Origin: Pirellulaceae bacterium
Lineage (GTDB): Bacteria; Planctomycetota; Planctomycetia; Pirellulales; Pirellulaceae
Direction of reading: 5' to 3'
DNA: 64,000 nt
Assembly: GCA_019636385.1 (NCBI GenBank)
Contig: JAHBXT010000004.1
Coordinates: forward strand, 558,001-622,000
In this document: positions 16,444-25,820 of the stretch, in pieces
Layout: each line of letters begins with the position of its first letter
Numbering within the stretch: position 1 is the first letter of the stretch
Position numbers and translations under genes: made by a program
Notes under the pieces: generated by a model
Seen by the model: the letters and a program-made list of their open reading frames with translations, nothing else
What the model was told of the DNA's origin: nothing
Database searches by the model: none

Positions 16444-19400
16444 GCTTCAGCGGTGCCGCGTCCAATTGGACACGGAAATAACTGCAAAAACTGTGCAGGA
16501 TGTGCCAGTTGTACGCTTCAATGAGGCCGCGTCCAATTGGACACGGAAATCGGGTCTGTCATGTTTGCCGGTGCCACGCTGACCAGCTTCAATGAGGCCG
16601 CGTCCAATTGGACACGGAAATTCACTCACGCTTCCGGCTCACGGCATAAAGCTGCGGGCTTCAATGAGGCCGCGTCCAATTGGACACGGAAATGTATGAT
16701 GGCGCACTAATTCCGCATTTTGGCTTTTTGCTTCAATGAGGCCGCGTCCAATTGGACACGGAAATCGCGAATCAAAATAGCATCCATTAGCCGATGAATC
16801 GCTTCAATGAGGCCGCGTCCAATTGGACACGGAAATGGGTCCCTTTTCCAGATCTCAGCCCGCCCCCCATAGGGCTTCAATGAGGCCGCGTCCAATTGGA
16901 CACGGAAATTGCGTAATACTCAGGCCGATACGCCGTGCCAACATCTAGCTTCAATGAGGCCGCGTCCAATTGGACACGGAAATATGTCAGATCCATTCCG
17001 TGCGACTGCTGGTCAGCCGGCTTCAATGAGGCCGCGTCCAATTGGACACGGAAATCGTCGGGCAGGTGAATTTCAGGCTAGACTCCGATGTGCTTCAATG
17101 AGGCCGCGTCCAATTGGACACGGAAATCGGCAACGCTTGCAATCTAACGCGCGCGACATCCACAGCTTCAATGAGGCCGCGTCCAATTGGACACGGAAAT
17201 AGGAGCGGAGCAACGCGGTATGCCATCAACTCCGCCGCTTCAATGAGGCCGCGTCCAATTGGACACGGAAATGAACCTGGAACATACGAACTGAAAGCGG
17301 TGCGATACGCTTCAATGAGGCCGCGTCCAATTGGACACGGAAATAGCGCGACGCCCTGATTCAAAGGCTGCACGTCGGCGCTTCAATGAGGCCGCGTCCA
17401 ATTGGACACGGAAATGGTCTTTTAGAAAAGGTGAATACATTGGAACGGCGAGCTTCAATGAGGCCGCGTCCAATTGGACACGGAAATCAACTTTCGACAT
17501 CAATCAGGCATTTCTGTAGCAATGCTTCAATGAGGCCGCGTCCAATTGGACACGGAAATGTTTTGGGCTGCATGGCAAAAGACTTGGGCAATTTACGCTT
17601 CAATGAGGCCGCGTCCAATTGGACACGGAAATGCTGAGGCGGTTCGAGGCAATCTAGCAGATGAGTCGCTTCAATGAGGCCGCGTCCAATTGGACACGGA
17701 AATTCAGCATAGGCATATACCGCCGACTACTCAGCCCCTGGCTTCAATGAGGCCGCGTCCAATTGGACACGGAAATCAAGCGTCTCACGAATGCAGCGTC
17801 AAAAGAGATGCACGCTTCAATGAGGCCGCGTCCAATTGGACACGGAAATATTGTGCGGGCGAGGTTTCCGAGCCCCGACATTCGCGCTTCAATGAGGCCG
17901 CGTCCAATTGGACACGGAAATCGGGGGTGCGCGTCGGTATACCCAATCCATGATTGGCTTCAATGAGGCCGCGTCCAATTGGACACGGAAATGGAGCGTG
18001 ATATTGCGCGACTGTCAGGCAACGTCAGGGCTTCAATGAGGCCGCGTCCAATTGGACACGGAAATAGTACGTCCCGCCAGCTGCTCAAACGCCAAAAGGC
18101 AGCTTCAATGAGGCCGCGTCCAATTGGACACGGAAATAATTTCTCTGTAGGCGTTTGGGGTGGCTGTTATGGAGCTTCAATGAGGCCGCGTCCAATTGGA
18201 CACGGAAATAATAATCAAGGAGGTGGACTGGTGATCGCGCAAGTGCTTCAATGAGGCCGCGTCCAATTGGACACGGAAATCTGACTCCATTGCGTCCATG
18301 CCTCTGGACTTTGATCTGCTTCAATGAGGCCGCGTCCAATTGGACACGGAAATTATGGCCGCCGCCCGCATTTCCAAAGAGCAACTCCAGGCTTCAATGA
18401 GGCCGCGTCCAATTGGACACGGAAATTCTCCGCAGATTTGTCCTGGAGCCGCAGCGGGACATGCTTCAATGAGGCCGCGTCCAATTGGACACGGAAATAA
18501 TTCGTCCTCACTCATGCCGGTTCCCTCGATATCCGCTTCAATGAGGCCGCGTCCAATTGGACACGGAAATCGATAGAGCTGTAGCCAGCCGACCAGTCGT
18601 CGATCGCTTCAATGAGGCCGCGTCCAATTGGACACGGAAATCCTTATGGGGACCGGAAATAGGGGTTGGCATGAACGGCTTCAATGAGGCCGCGTCCAAT
18701 TGGACACGGAAATCCCGCGTCGGACGTGCGAACCGGGCACGCACCCAGATGCTTCAATGAGGCCGCGTCCAATTGGACACGGAAATTTGGTGATGGAGTT
18801 GCGGTGGATCGGATGGAGCTGATGCTTCAATGAGGCCGCGTCCAATTGGACACGGAAATGATAACATTCACTGCAAAGAAGACACGCTTCCCGTCATCGC
18901 TTCAATGAGGCCGCGTCCAATTGGACACGGAAATGGCGGATCAACGTCTTCGGGAATGACGACCGTGTCTAGCTTCAATGAGGCCGCGTCCAATTGGACA
19001 CGGAAATAGTAAGCGATCGCGAAATCCACCATCCGCGTCGACGCTTCAATGAGGCCGCGTCCAATTGGACACGGAAATTCGGTGGTCTGCGTGTACCTAG
19101 CGAGCCGCTGGCCCTGCTTCAATGAGGCCGCGTCCAATTGGACACGGAAATCCAGGGGTATAGGCTATCTTTTGAGCATTTTCTTAAGCTTCAATGAGGC
19201 CGCGTCCAATTGGACACGGAAATGCCGGAACCGTTTGGTCGGCGACGACGGGGTCGTCGCTTCAATGAGGCCGCGTCCAATTGGACACGGAAATGGCAGG
19301 ACTTTTTTTCTTGAAAGTAGAGGCAGATGTGCTTCAATGAGGCCGCGTCCAATTGGACACGGAAATACCTGATAGGCGTCCCCGGTCCAACGCTGCGGAT

Positions 19401-20162
19401 GCGCTTCAATGAGGCCGCGTCCAATTGGACACGGAAATCTGGTGGAGGTGGCCACCGAAGCCAGCGGGTTTTGCTTCAATGAGGCCGCGTCCAATTGGAC
19501 ACGGAAATGCTGCACCTGGAAAATCGGCGTCGCAGCACCTGCCGGCTTCAATGAGGCCGCGTCCAATTGGACACGGAAATATCCTTTGTTCGCCCGCTAA
19601 GGAAATCGTATGAGCACGAGCTTCAATGAGGCCGCGTCCAATTGGACACGGAAATCTTCTGCGATTGCTTTGACATGATTCTCTGCATTGTGCTTCAATG
19701 AGGCCGCGTCCAATTGGACACGGAAATCTGCCAAGTACAGATCACCACACAATCCACCTACTCGCTTCAATGAGGCCGCGTCCAATTGGACACGGAAATG
19801 GGCATAGGCCGACGTCGGCCGTGGGGTGGTGCGTGGCTTCAATGAGGCCGCGTCCAATTGGACACGGAAATTAGACAGCAGCGGCATGGAAATAACGTGC
19901 GACGCGGAGCTTCAATGAGGCCGCGTCCAATTGGACACGGAAATGTCACAGGCGCCAGGAAAATTTTCGAGAAAATTCACGGCTTCAATGAGGCCGCGTC
20001 CAATTGGACACGGAAATAATTGAGAGGGTCGGCGAGCGTTCAACCAGATTGTTGCTTCAATGAGGCCGCGTCCAATTGGACACGGAAATGGGGTGCTCCA
20101 GGGTCGTTCACGGTCGTTGAAGGCCCGCTTCAATGAGGCCGCGTCCAATTGGACACGGAAAT
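16444..20162 (-). CRISPR. CRISPR array, 52 repeats and 51 spacers, type I-G
   Basis: I counted 52 repeats of 36 bp. On the plus strand each begins GCTTCAATGAGG, contains the perfect palindrome GTCCAATTGGAC and ends ACGGAAAT. Spacers are 34-39 nt, mostly 35-37. All repeats from 16515 onward look identical. The first (16444-16479) differs at bases 7-11, the usual sign of the leader-distal end. Read on the minus strand the repeat ends in ATTGAAGC, like the 8-nt 5' handle of many type I crRNAs. Both facts indicate transcription from the minus strand, with new spacers added at 20162 next to the cas4-cas1 gene. I recognise no spacer target. Confidence 0.97.
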
Positions 20163-20557
20163 GTCGCCTTCGCAAACCATTCTAGCGTAACGGGTTGTGA
20201 CCTGCATTGCGAGCACCCGGAAGATCAATGGCATCGTCTCGCGATAAGCCGTTGAGGTACCTATCGAATTCTTGCTCAACAATCTGCGCCTTTCCTGATA
20301 ATTTTGGCAGTTTCTAAGCTCCTGAGTGGCCTTTGCGAGCACCCCACGGCTTTTGCTCATCACCTGACCGCTCGCACCAGTTTGCGAAGTTCATCAGTAC
20401 ACTTCTCGACCCATGGCCGGACGCGTTTTGTCGCTCGGCCAAGTCATCCACACGAGCGTCAGGGATACCAGGCCTGCATACTCAGGCGAGCATGGGTCGA
20501 TTGGCACCCCGCGTTCTAGCGAAAGCAGCCGCCAGCACGACTCTGCTGAATCGTCGG
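20163..20557 (-). promoter_or_regulatory. Probable CRISPR leader
   Basis: This 395-bp gene-free region lies between the last identical repeat and the cas4-cas1 stop codon. It contains a perfect 10-bp inverted repeat, CTTCGCAAAC at 20168-20177 and GTTTGCGAAG at 20380-20389, the first copy only six bases from the array. A 12-bp direct repeat TTGCGAGCACCC is at 20207-20218 and 20333-20344. Such elements could be binding sites for the integration complex or host factors. The array promoter should lie here on the minus strand, but I could not pick a convincing -35/-10 pair. Confidence 0.7.
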
Positions 20558-22375
20558 CTAGCGTGTTTCGAATACTGGGTATTCTAGTATTTCGCCCATT
20601 AATTGGCGAGCCAACAGACGCGTTTGTACTTCCAAAAGCCGACGATAACTGACGCGATAACCAAACAAAGGATGGGTGACCAGTTGATCCATCCGCTGTT
20701 CATAGGCGCGAAAAAATCCCTTGCGTCCATTGGCCGTCAGAGCCACTGCGTCTCCGACTACCACAAAGTCACTAATCGTCACCATCCGCTGATTGATGGC
20801 GCTCAACACCGCTGAATCGACTATCAGCGGCCGGAACGGTTCCATCAGATCGAGCGCCAAGGCGGGCCTGCCAAATCGCGGCTGATGATAGAATCCTAAG
20901 AACGGATCCAATCCAACCGATGTGGCAGCTATCGTCAAGTCTTTAGCCAACAGACTGTATCCCAGTGACAGCAAGGCGTTGATCGGATCGCGAGGCGGAC
21001 GTCGATTGCGGCGCTCGAAGTCAAATCGAAATTCATGCTTTCCATTTTGCTGGCGAGGCCGATCGTCGTCGCTGCCAACCTTGATCATTCCGTTGAAGTG
21101 CTCGAAGTAGACTCTGGCCGCCAATCCTTCAACACCCAGCAGCTCCGCTAACGATTCGGCGCGACGAACTTCGATGGTCAATGCCTTCAAGAATTGTAGG
21201 GCCTGCTCTGGCGGTTCGACATGATTGCGCATCAGTAGCGTGCGCTGATTACGAATTTTGCCTTTGACTAGTTGTTTGGCTAACTGCAAGCAGAATCGGT
21301 TGCTATCGGCCTGCCGAAACTGCTCACGGCGCCACAGGATGTTTTTCAATCCGACCGATTGCGTCATACCATGGAACCAGCCGCCATAGCTGAAGTAGAC
21401 GACAGGGATGTCGGCTGTCATCAGCGCGCCGATCGCCTGCGTTGTCAGTTGAATGTTACCGAAGATGTTGACCTGACACAGGTCGTTCAGACGCACCTCC
21501 TGGATCAGCTTGTCTTTTTCCTTGATCTTCAAGACTTGCGCCGAAATGCCAACGTGATTGCCTTGAGTATTCAAGTATAGCGGCCGTCGCTCATCGCGAC
21601 TCGTGATTAATTGCCTGACCGGCGCGGACTCGATGGACTCAGAGTTCGCGGCTGGATAGCCAACATCGAACAGCAACGGCTGCACCCAGCGTCCGCCAGG
21701 CTGCGTCTGTTCGGATTGCTCGCAGGCGACATACGCGCGACAGTGTGACGTTTCGTCTGGCAAGCAAATCGACACCAGCGAACAGCGCGGGCATTTGGGG
21801 CTGTTCACCAGTGGAGCGGGAATCTGCCGAGCATCCATAAGTCGCCGCGCTGCGGCTACAATCGCCAATGTTTCGGCCACCAGAGCATCATCAATTGTGA
21901 TTCTGACACGTTGGCGAGTCGCCCAGTAAAACAGAATCCCCTCGTCACACCGATATCCGTTTTCGCGCAGCACCAGCGCCTGCACGCACAATTGGATGCG
22001 ATCCGGATCCCAGGCACCTAGACTGCCATCGTCCAGCGACTTTGGCGCACCACGCTTGTAGTCCACCGGCGTGGCCAAATCGCCCTCGGCTTCGATCAAA
22101 TCCAGTTTCGCAATCAGCCCATACTGCTCGCTGGATAGAGTTACGCTGCGCGCGTGAATGGACTCACACTGCACCGCCTCCTGGGCGGTGGGCAGAGCAT
22201 CCGACTTGGCGTCCACGCGGCTGTGACGAGCCGCGCCTTCCAAGGTATCGCTATTGTGGGCGAACAAACCATCCACATGCTCCAGGTAGAACAGTCTTGG
22301 GCAATAGACGAACTCATTGAGCATTCGCGCCGGCAGCAATTCGTCTGCAGATTGGATGTCGGATATCCGAATCAT
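20558..22375 (-). CDS. cas4-cas1: CRISPR-associated Cas4-Cas1 fusion, type I-G
   Basis: A 605-aa fusion. The Cas4 part (about 1-215) has the first cluster cysteine in FVYCPRLFYLE (C25), the nuclease motif PVDYKRGAPK, and the C-terminal cysteine group CPRCSLVSIC (C195, C198, C204). The Cas1 part (about 260-605) has the N-terminal strand LYLNTQGNHVGI, the catalytic Glu in ARVYFEHFNG, and the His/acidic pair in GFYHQPRFGRPALALDLMEPFRP. Cas4 trims prespacers and checks the PAM; Cas1 with Cas2 integrates them. This fusion is typical of type I-G. The start at 22375 has GAGGTG upstream and was preferred to 22405. Confidence 0.96.
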   Translation of the reverse strand: MIRISDIQSADELLPARMLNEFVYCPRLFYLEHVDGLFAHNSDTLEGAARHSRVDAKSDALPTAQEAVQCESIHARSVTLSSEQYGLIAKLDLIEAEGDLATPVDYKRGAPKSLDDGSLGAWDPDRIQLCVQALVLRENGYRCDEGILFYWATRQRVRITIDDALVAETLAIVAAARRLMDARQIPAPLVNSPKCPRCSLVSICLPDETSHCRAYVACEQSEQTQPGGRWVQPLLFDVGYPAANSESIESAPVRQLITSRDERRPLYLNTQGNHVGISAQVLKIKEKDKLIQEVRLNDLCQVNIFGNIQLTTQAIGALMTADIPVVYFSYGGWFHGMTQSVGLKNILWRREQFRQADSNRFCLQLAKQLVKGKIRNQRTLLMRNHVEPPEQALQFLKALTIEVRRAESLAELLGVEGLAARVYFEHFNGMIKVGSDDDRPRQQNGKHEFRFDFERRNRRPPRDPINALLSLGYSLLAKDLTIAATSVGLDPFLGFYHQPRFGRPALALDLMEPFRPLIVDSAVLSAINQRMVTISDFVVVGDAVALTANGRKGFFRAYEQRMDQLVTHPLFGYRVSYRRLLEVQTRLLARQLMGEILEYPVFETR

Positions 22376-22423
22376 GATGACACACCTCGTTGAGTCCCTC
22401 GGCACAGTTACCGCTACAAGAGA

Positions 22424-22714
22424 TCACACAATCAAGCACGGACTATCCATTCGGCAGTAGGGTTGTCCCAGCGCCTCGATAACGCGATCGCCACGCCCCT
22501 CGCTGGGGCCGAGGTTGATAAATAGCACCTGATCTTCGTCTTGGTGGATGATGGCTTTTAGTTGTCCGCGCAGCGTGATCAGATCGGCCGGCGTCAGTTG
22601 GCATTCAAACACCGAATACTGCAGATGGTCACCCCAGCCGCGTAGAGTCTTGAAGACTTGCCGCAGGCGCTTGTCGTCGCAGATGTCGTAGCACACCAGA
22701 AAGGAAGAGCGCAT
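22424..22714 (-). CDS. cas2: CRISPR-associated Cas2
   Basis: The 96-aa protein begins MRSSFLVCYDICDDKRLRQV, the Cas2 ferredoxin-like start with the conserved Asp after the first strand, and continues with GWGDHLQYSVFECQLTP. Cas2 dimers bridge two Cas1 dimers in the integration complex. The ATG at 22714 begins the family sequence; a longer frame to 22846 is not supported. It is immediately upstream of cas4-cas1 on the same strand (48-bp gap), forming an adaptation operon divergent from the interference operon. Confidence 0.95.
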   Translation of the reverse strand: MRSSFLVCYDICDDKRLRQVFKTLRGWGDHLQYSVFECQLTPADLITLRGQLKAIIHQDEDQVLFINLGPSEGRGDRVIEALGQPYCRMDSPCLIV

Positions 22715-22899
22715 CGTTACCCCCAGGCTGAAGTGAGGAACTCGAAGTCCTGCGTCCTGCAGTAGCGTCGCCCCGTGCTGGCAAGAAACAGAAGTGCCAG
22801 CTGAGGGCACACTCGGTACAATTTCGTCAGCACGTGTGATCCACAATACTTACCGGCTGCCAGTCAGGCAAGAAACACCTGTAGAACAGCAGCTTGGTT

Positions 22900-22995
22900 C
22901 GTCCAGAATTAAACAGGTTTTTCAAGACTGGTGAGGGACTTCTTCGCAATAAAGCTGTGCTTCAATGAGGCCGCATCAGAAGAATGCTGTGAAAC
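22900..22995 (-). repeat. Degenerate single-spacer CRISPR unit between cas2 and cas3
   Basis: A 16-bp exact match to the start of the array repeat (GCTTCAATGAGGCCGC) sits at 22959-22974. Read on the minus strand this is the crRNA 5'-handle half. Its other half (22975-22995) has eroded but ends GAAAC, like the consensus GAAAT. A second eroded repeat core, CGTCC-(AG)-AATT-(AA)-ACA-GG, lies at 22900-22917. The distance between the two is 37 nt (22922-22958), within the array's 34-39-nt spacer range. This repeat-spacer-repeat layout matches crRNA-like regulatory RNAs of the CreA type, but a decayed old array is possible. Confidence 0.6.
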
Positions 22996-23147
22996 ATGGC
23001 CGTCCGAGTTGCCATTGCATGATTTTCAAAAGATTCTGATTTTCAACTTGATAGTGTGACCAAAGGTGTCACGAACCGTGTTAGCCTGATGTGCCATAAA
23101 TGTTCGTCAACGAAAATTGTCAACTTAATTAGCGCGAGCCCTATGTC
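22996..23147. promoter_or_regulatory. cas3 operon upstream region with a dyad
   Basis: This 152-bp stretch should contain the cas3 promoter. An inverted repeat GTGAC-7nt-GTCAC is at 23056-23072. A nine-codon mini-frame (ATG at 22996, TGA at 23020) is the only tiny ORF near the degenerate repeat unit. TTGATA at 23048-23053 could be a -35 box, but no good -10 box follows at the right spacing. Confidence 0.35.
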
Positions 23148-25820
23148 ATGAGTAAACAACCATTTTCTCAGTGGTTCATCAGTACAACCAAGACGCCCGC
23201 TCCCTGGCGGTGGCAAGCGGAATTGGCAATTCGTCCGGAATGCAGAAACCAACTAATCCGCATCCCCACTGGGATGGGAAAGACGCTGGGGGTTTTATCA
23301 GCTTGGGCATATAACCGCCTGGTTCGCAGCGATTCAACTTGGCCGCGCCGACTCGTTTGGTGTTTGCCGATGCGGACGTTGGTGGAGCAAACATACGACG
23401 AAGCGCGCGGAATAATAGAAAAGGCCGGATTGAGAACAGCCGTCTCGGTAAACATGTTGATGGGTGGTGTTGCTGCGGAAGATTGGCACCATTTTCCTGA
23501 ACGCCCAGCAATTATCGTTGGCACTCAGGACATGCTACTCTCGCGGGCGTTAAACCGCGGTTATGCTGCATCCAGAGCACGTTGGCCGATTGACTTTGGT
23601 TTGCTCAACCACGACGCGTTGTGGGTGATGGATGAAGTTCAGTTGATGGATGTAGGATTGGCCACATCGGCTCAGATTCAGGCATTTCGCGATGCGGATG
23701 GCCAAAAGACGCTGCGACCTTGTATAACGTGGTGGATGAGTGCGACACTGCAACCAGAATGGTTGCGAAGTGTGGACACCGAGTCGTTTCACTCAGTCTG
23801 GTCCAAAGATATTTGTTCTATACCACCAGCGGATCGCAGTGGTGAATTATGGGAAATCAGGAAATCCTGCTCGACGCAGATCATAGATATTAAGAAGTCG
23901 GCGGAGTTTGCAGACTGCATCCTGACAGCGCATCAGCAGGCCTCTGACGAAGGTTTTGGTCGGATCACTTTAGTAGTCTGCAATACCGTTGATCGGGCGA
24001 TTGAGATCTATGATGCTCTTGCCAAAAGCGGAAGAACCGAAGGATTAGAACTGGTTCACAGCCGGTTTAGACCTGCCGAACGGGAGAATTGGCGAGAGCG
24101 ATTTCTCACCAAAGACGCCTGCCAACAGGGAGTCGATCGGATCATTGTGGCGACTCAGGTCGTGGAAGCGGGAGTTGATATCTCGGCCACCTGCCTGGTG
24201 ACTGAATTGGCACCGTGGTCCAGTTTGGTGCAACGGTTTGGGCGTTGTGCACGTTACGGCGGCACGGGGACGGTGATCGTCGTGGATCGAGGGCACGATG
24301 AAAAACTGGCCTTGCCGTATTCGGCCGACGAACTGGAGGCCGCCTGGAATACAGTCCAGGGATTAGACAATGTCAGCGTGAAGGCGATTGAGGAACTTGA
24401 GCAGGGACTGACACCGGAATCTTTGGCGAAATTGTATCCGTATTCGCCGGCGCATCTTTTGCTGCGTTCGGAATTCGATGAACTGTTTGACACAACCCCC
24501 GACCTCACAGGTGCCGACCTGGACATCAGCCGGTTTATTCGTAGTGGCGACGAACGCGATTTGCAAGTGTTTTGGCAGGATGTCGCACCGGATGCTCTGC
24601 CGTCATCAGTCTCTCAACCGGATCGGCGGGAATTGTGCAGTGTGCCATTCCTGCTGGCACGAGATTGGTTATGCGGCAAGGAAACCCAGACGAAGCGAAG
24701 TCCGAAACTAAAGCCAAAAATGCGGGCCTGGATTTGGGACTGGATCGATGGAAATTGGGTGGTCCCGCGTCGCGAGAACCTCTTGCCGGGGCGAGTCATC
24801 TGTGTCGATTCAAAATGTGGCGGATACGACCTGAGAACAGGGTTTTCGCCAGAATCGAAAACCACGGTTCCTACCGTTGCCCCACCGGTTCCACTCAGCA
24901 ATCCGGCAATCGATGCAGACGCGCAGCAAAGCAGTGAGGCGCTTAGCGTAACCGATCACTGGAAAACGATTGCCTGCCATAGTCGTGAAGTCGCGGAAAC
25001 CGTCACAGAAATTGCTAAAGTGCTTGAGCTTTCCGATGAGCTTGTGCATGTTTTGAGAATGACGGCTACCTGGCACGATCTTGGCAAGGCCCATCCGGCG
25101 TTTCAAGGATTGCTACAGCACAGTGATCGACCGGAACGGCTGGATTTAGCCAAAGGCCCGCAAGCCGCCTGGGTTAAACCGCCCGCGAAGTTTCAGGTCA
25201 CGTGTGAAGAATCTGAATCTGTAACCTTCGAGGATTCTCGACCAGGGTTCCGGCATGAATTGGCGAGCGCATTGGCGTTGTTTGCAATCCTGGAACGTTT
25301 CCGTCCGCAACATCCGGCATTGCTCGGACAGTGGCAAGGCGTTTTTGAAACGTTGGGAACGTTGCCGAATTTCAACGCAACCGATGAAACGGATGCACCT
25401 GCCATCCAGGCTGTGCTCGACGCTTCGGCGGAACAGTTCGATTTGTTGATTTACCTGATTGCATCGCATCATGGCAAGGTTCGTGGCGGACTCTTTGCTA
25501 CACCAAAAGATCAGGATTACCGCGATCATGATGGTCAAGGTTTGCCAATCCAGGGCGTACGGGAAAATGATCTGTTAGCGAGCATCGAGGTTGATGGTTT
25601 GGGGATGGCAATTCCAGAATTAAAACTCACGCTGGAGCCTGCCCGTATGGGACTATCACCGCGCACAGGTGCCAGTTGGCGTGAGCGAAGCCTGAGTTTG
25701 GTTGAACGGTATGGGCCCACGACACTTGCATGGCTAGAAGCCGTTTTCCGCGCCGCCGATGTTCGCGCCTCGCGATTATCCACGCCTGACCCCGCATTAA
25801 AAATGGAGACGGTTCAATGA
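23148..25820 (+). CDS. cas3: CRISPR-associated helicase-nuclease Cas3 with C-terminal HD domain
   Basis: The 890-aa protein has an SF2 helicase core at the N-terminus: Walker A RIPTGMGKT near residue 40, DEVQ near residue 161, MSATLQ for motif III and QRFGRCARYGG for motif VI. The HD nuclease domain comes last (from about residue 605), with the first His in IACHSREVAE, the HD pair in ATWHDLGKAHPAF and SHHGKVRGG further on. HD-at-the-C-terminus is characteristic of type I-G, unlike the N-terminal HD of most Cas3 proteins. It degrades target DNA after Cascade binding. Its stop overlaps the csx17 start by 4 bp. Confidence 0.95.
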   Translation: MSKQPFSQWFISTTKTPAPWRWQAELAIRPECRNQLIRIPTGMGKTLGVLSAWAYNRLVRSDSTWPRRLVWCLPMRTLVEQTYDEARGIIEKAGLRTAVSVNMLMGGVAAEDWHHFPERPAIIVGTQDMLLSRALNRGYAASRARWPIDFGLLNHDALWVMDEVQLMDVGLATSAQIQAFRDADGQKTLRPCITWWMSATLQPEWLRSVDTESFHSVWSKDICSIPPADRSGELWEIRKSCSTQIIDIKKSAEFADCILTAHQQASDEGFGRITLVVCNTVDRAIEIYDALAKSGRTEGLELVHSRFRPAERENWRERFLTKDACQQGVDRIIVATQVVEAGVDISATCLVTELAPWSSLVQRFGRCARYGGTGTVIVVDRGHDEKLALPYSADELEAAWNTVQGLDNVSVKAIEELEQGLTPESLAKLYPYSPAHLLLRSEFDELFDTTPDLTGADLDISRFIRSGDERDLQVFWQDVAPDALPSSVSQPDRRELCSVPFLLARDWLCGKETQTKRSPKLKPKMRAWIWDWIDGNWVVPRRENLLPGRVICVDSKCGGYDLRTGFSPESKTTVPTVAPPVPLSNPAIDADAQQSSEALSVTDHWKTIACHSREVAETVTEIAKVLELSDELVHVLRMTATWHDLGKAHPAFQGLLQHSDRPERLDLAKGPQAAWVKPPAKFQVTCEESESVTFEDSRPGFRHELASALALFAILERFRPQHPALLGQWQGVFETLGTLPNFNATDETDAPAIQAVLDASAEQFDLLIYLIASHHGKVRGGLFATPKDQDYRDHDGQGLPIQGVRENDLLASIEVDGLGMAIPELKLTLEPARMGLSPRTGASWRERSLSLVERYGPTTLAWLEAVFRAADVRASRLSTPDPALKMETVQ

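Noticed and set aside
18860..18898. GCTTC inside a spacer at about 18886 resembling a repeat start
   Set aside because: Only five bases match; the full repeat begins at 18899. The spacer is simply 39 nt long.
16444..20162. Many open frames inside the array with recurring peptides such as SMRPRPIGHGN, FNEAASNWTRK and FRVQLDAASLK
   Set aside because: They are translations of the 36-bp repeat plus spacers near 36 nt, a period divisible by three, on both strands. They are not proteins.
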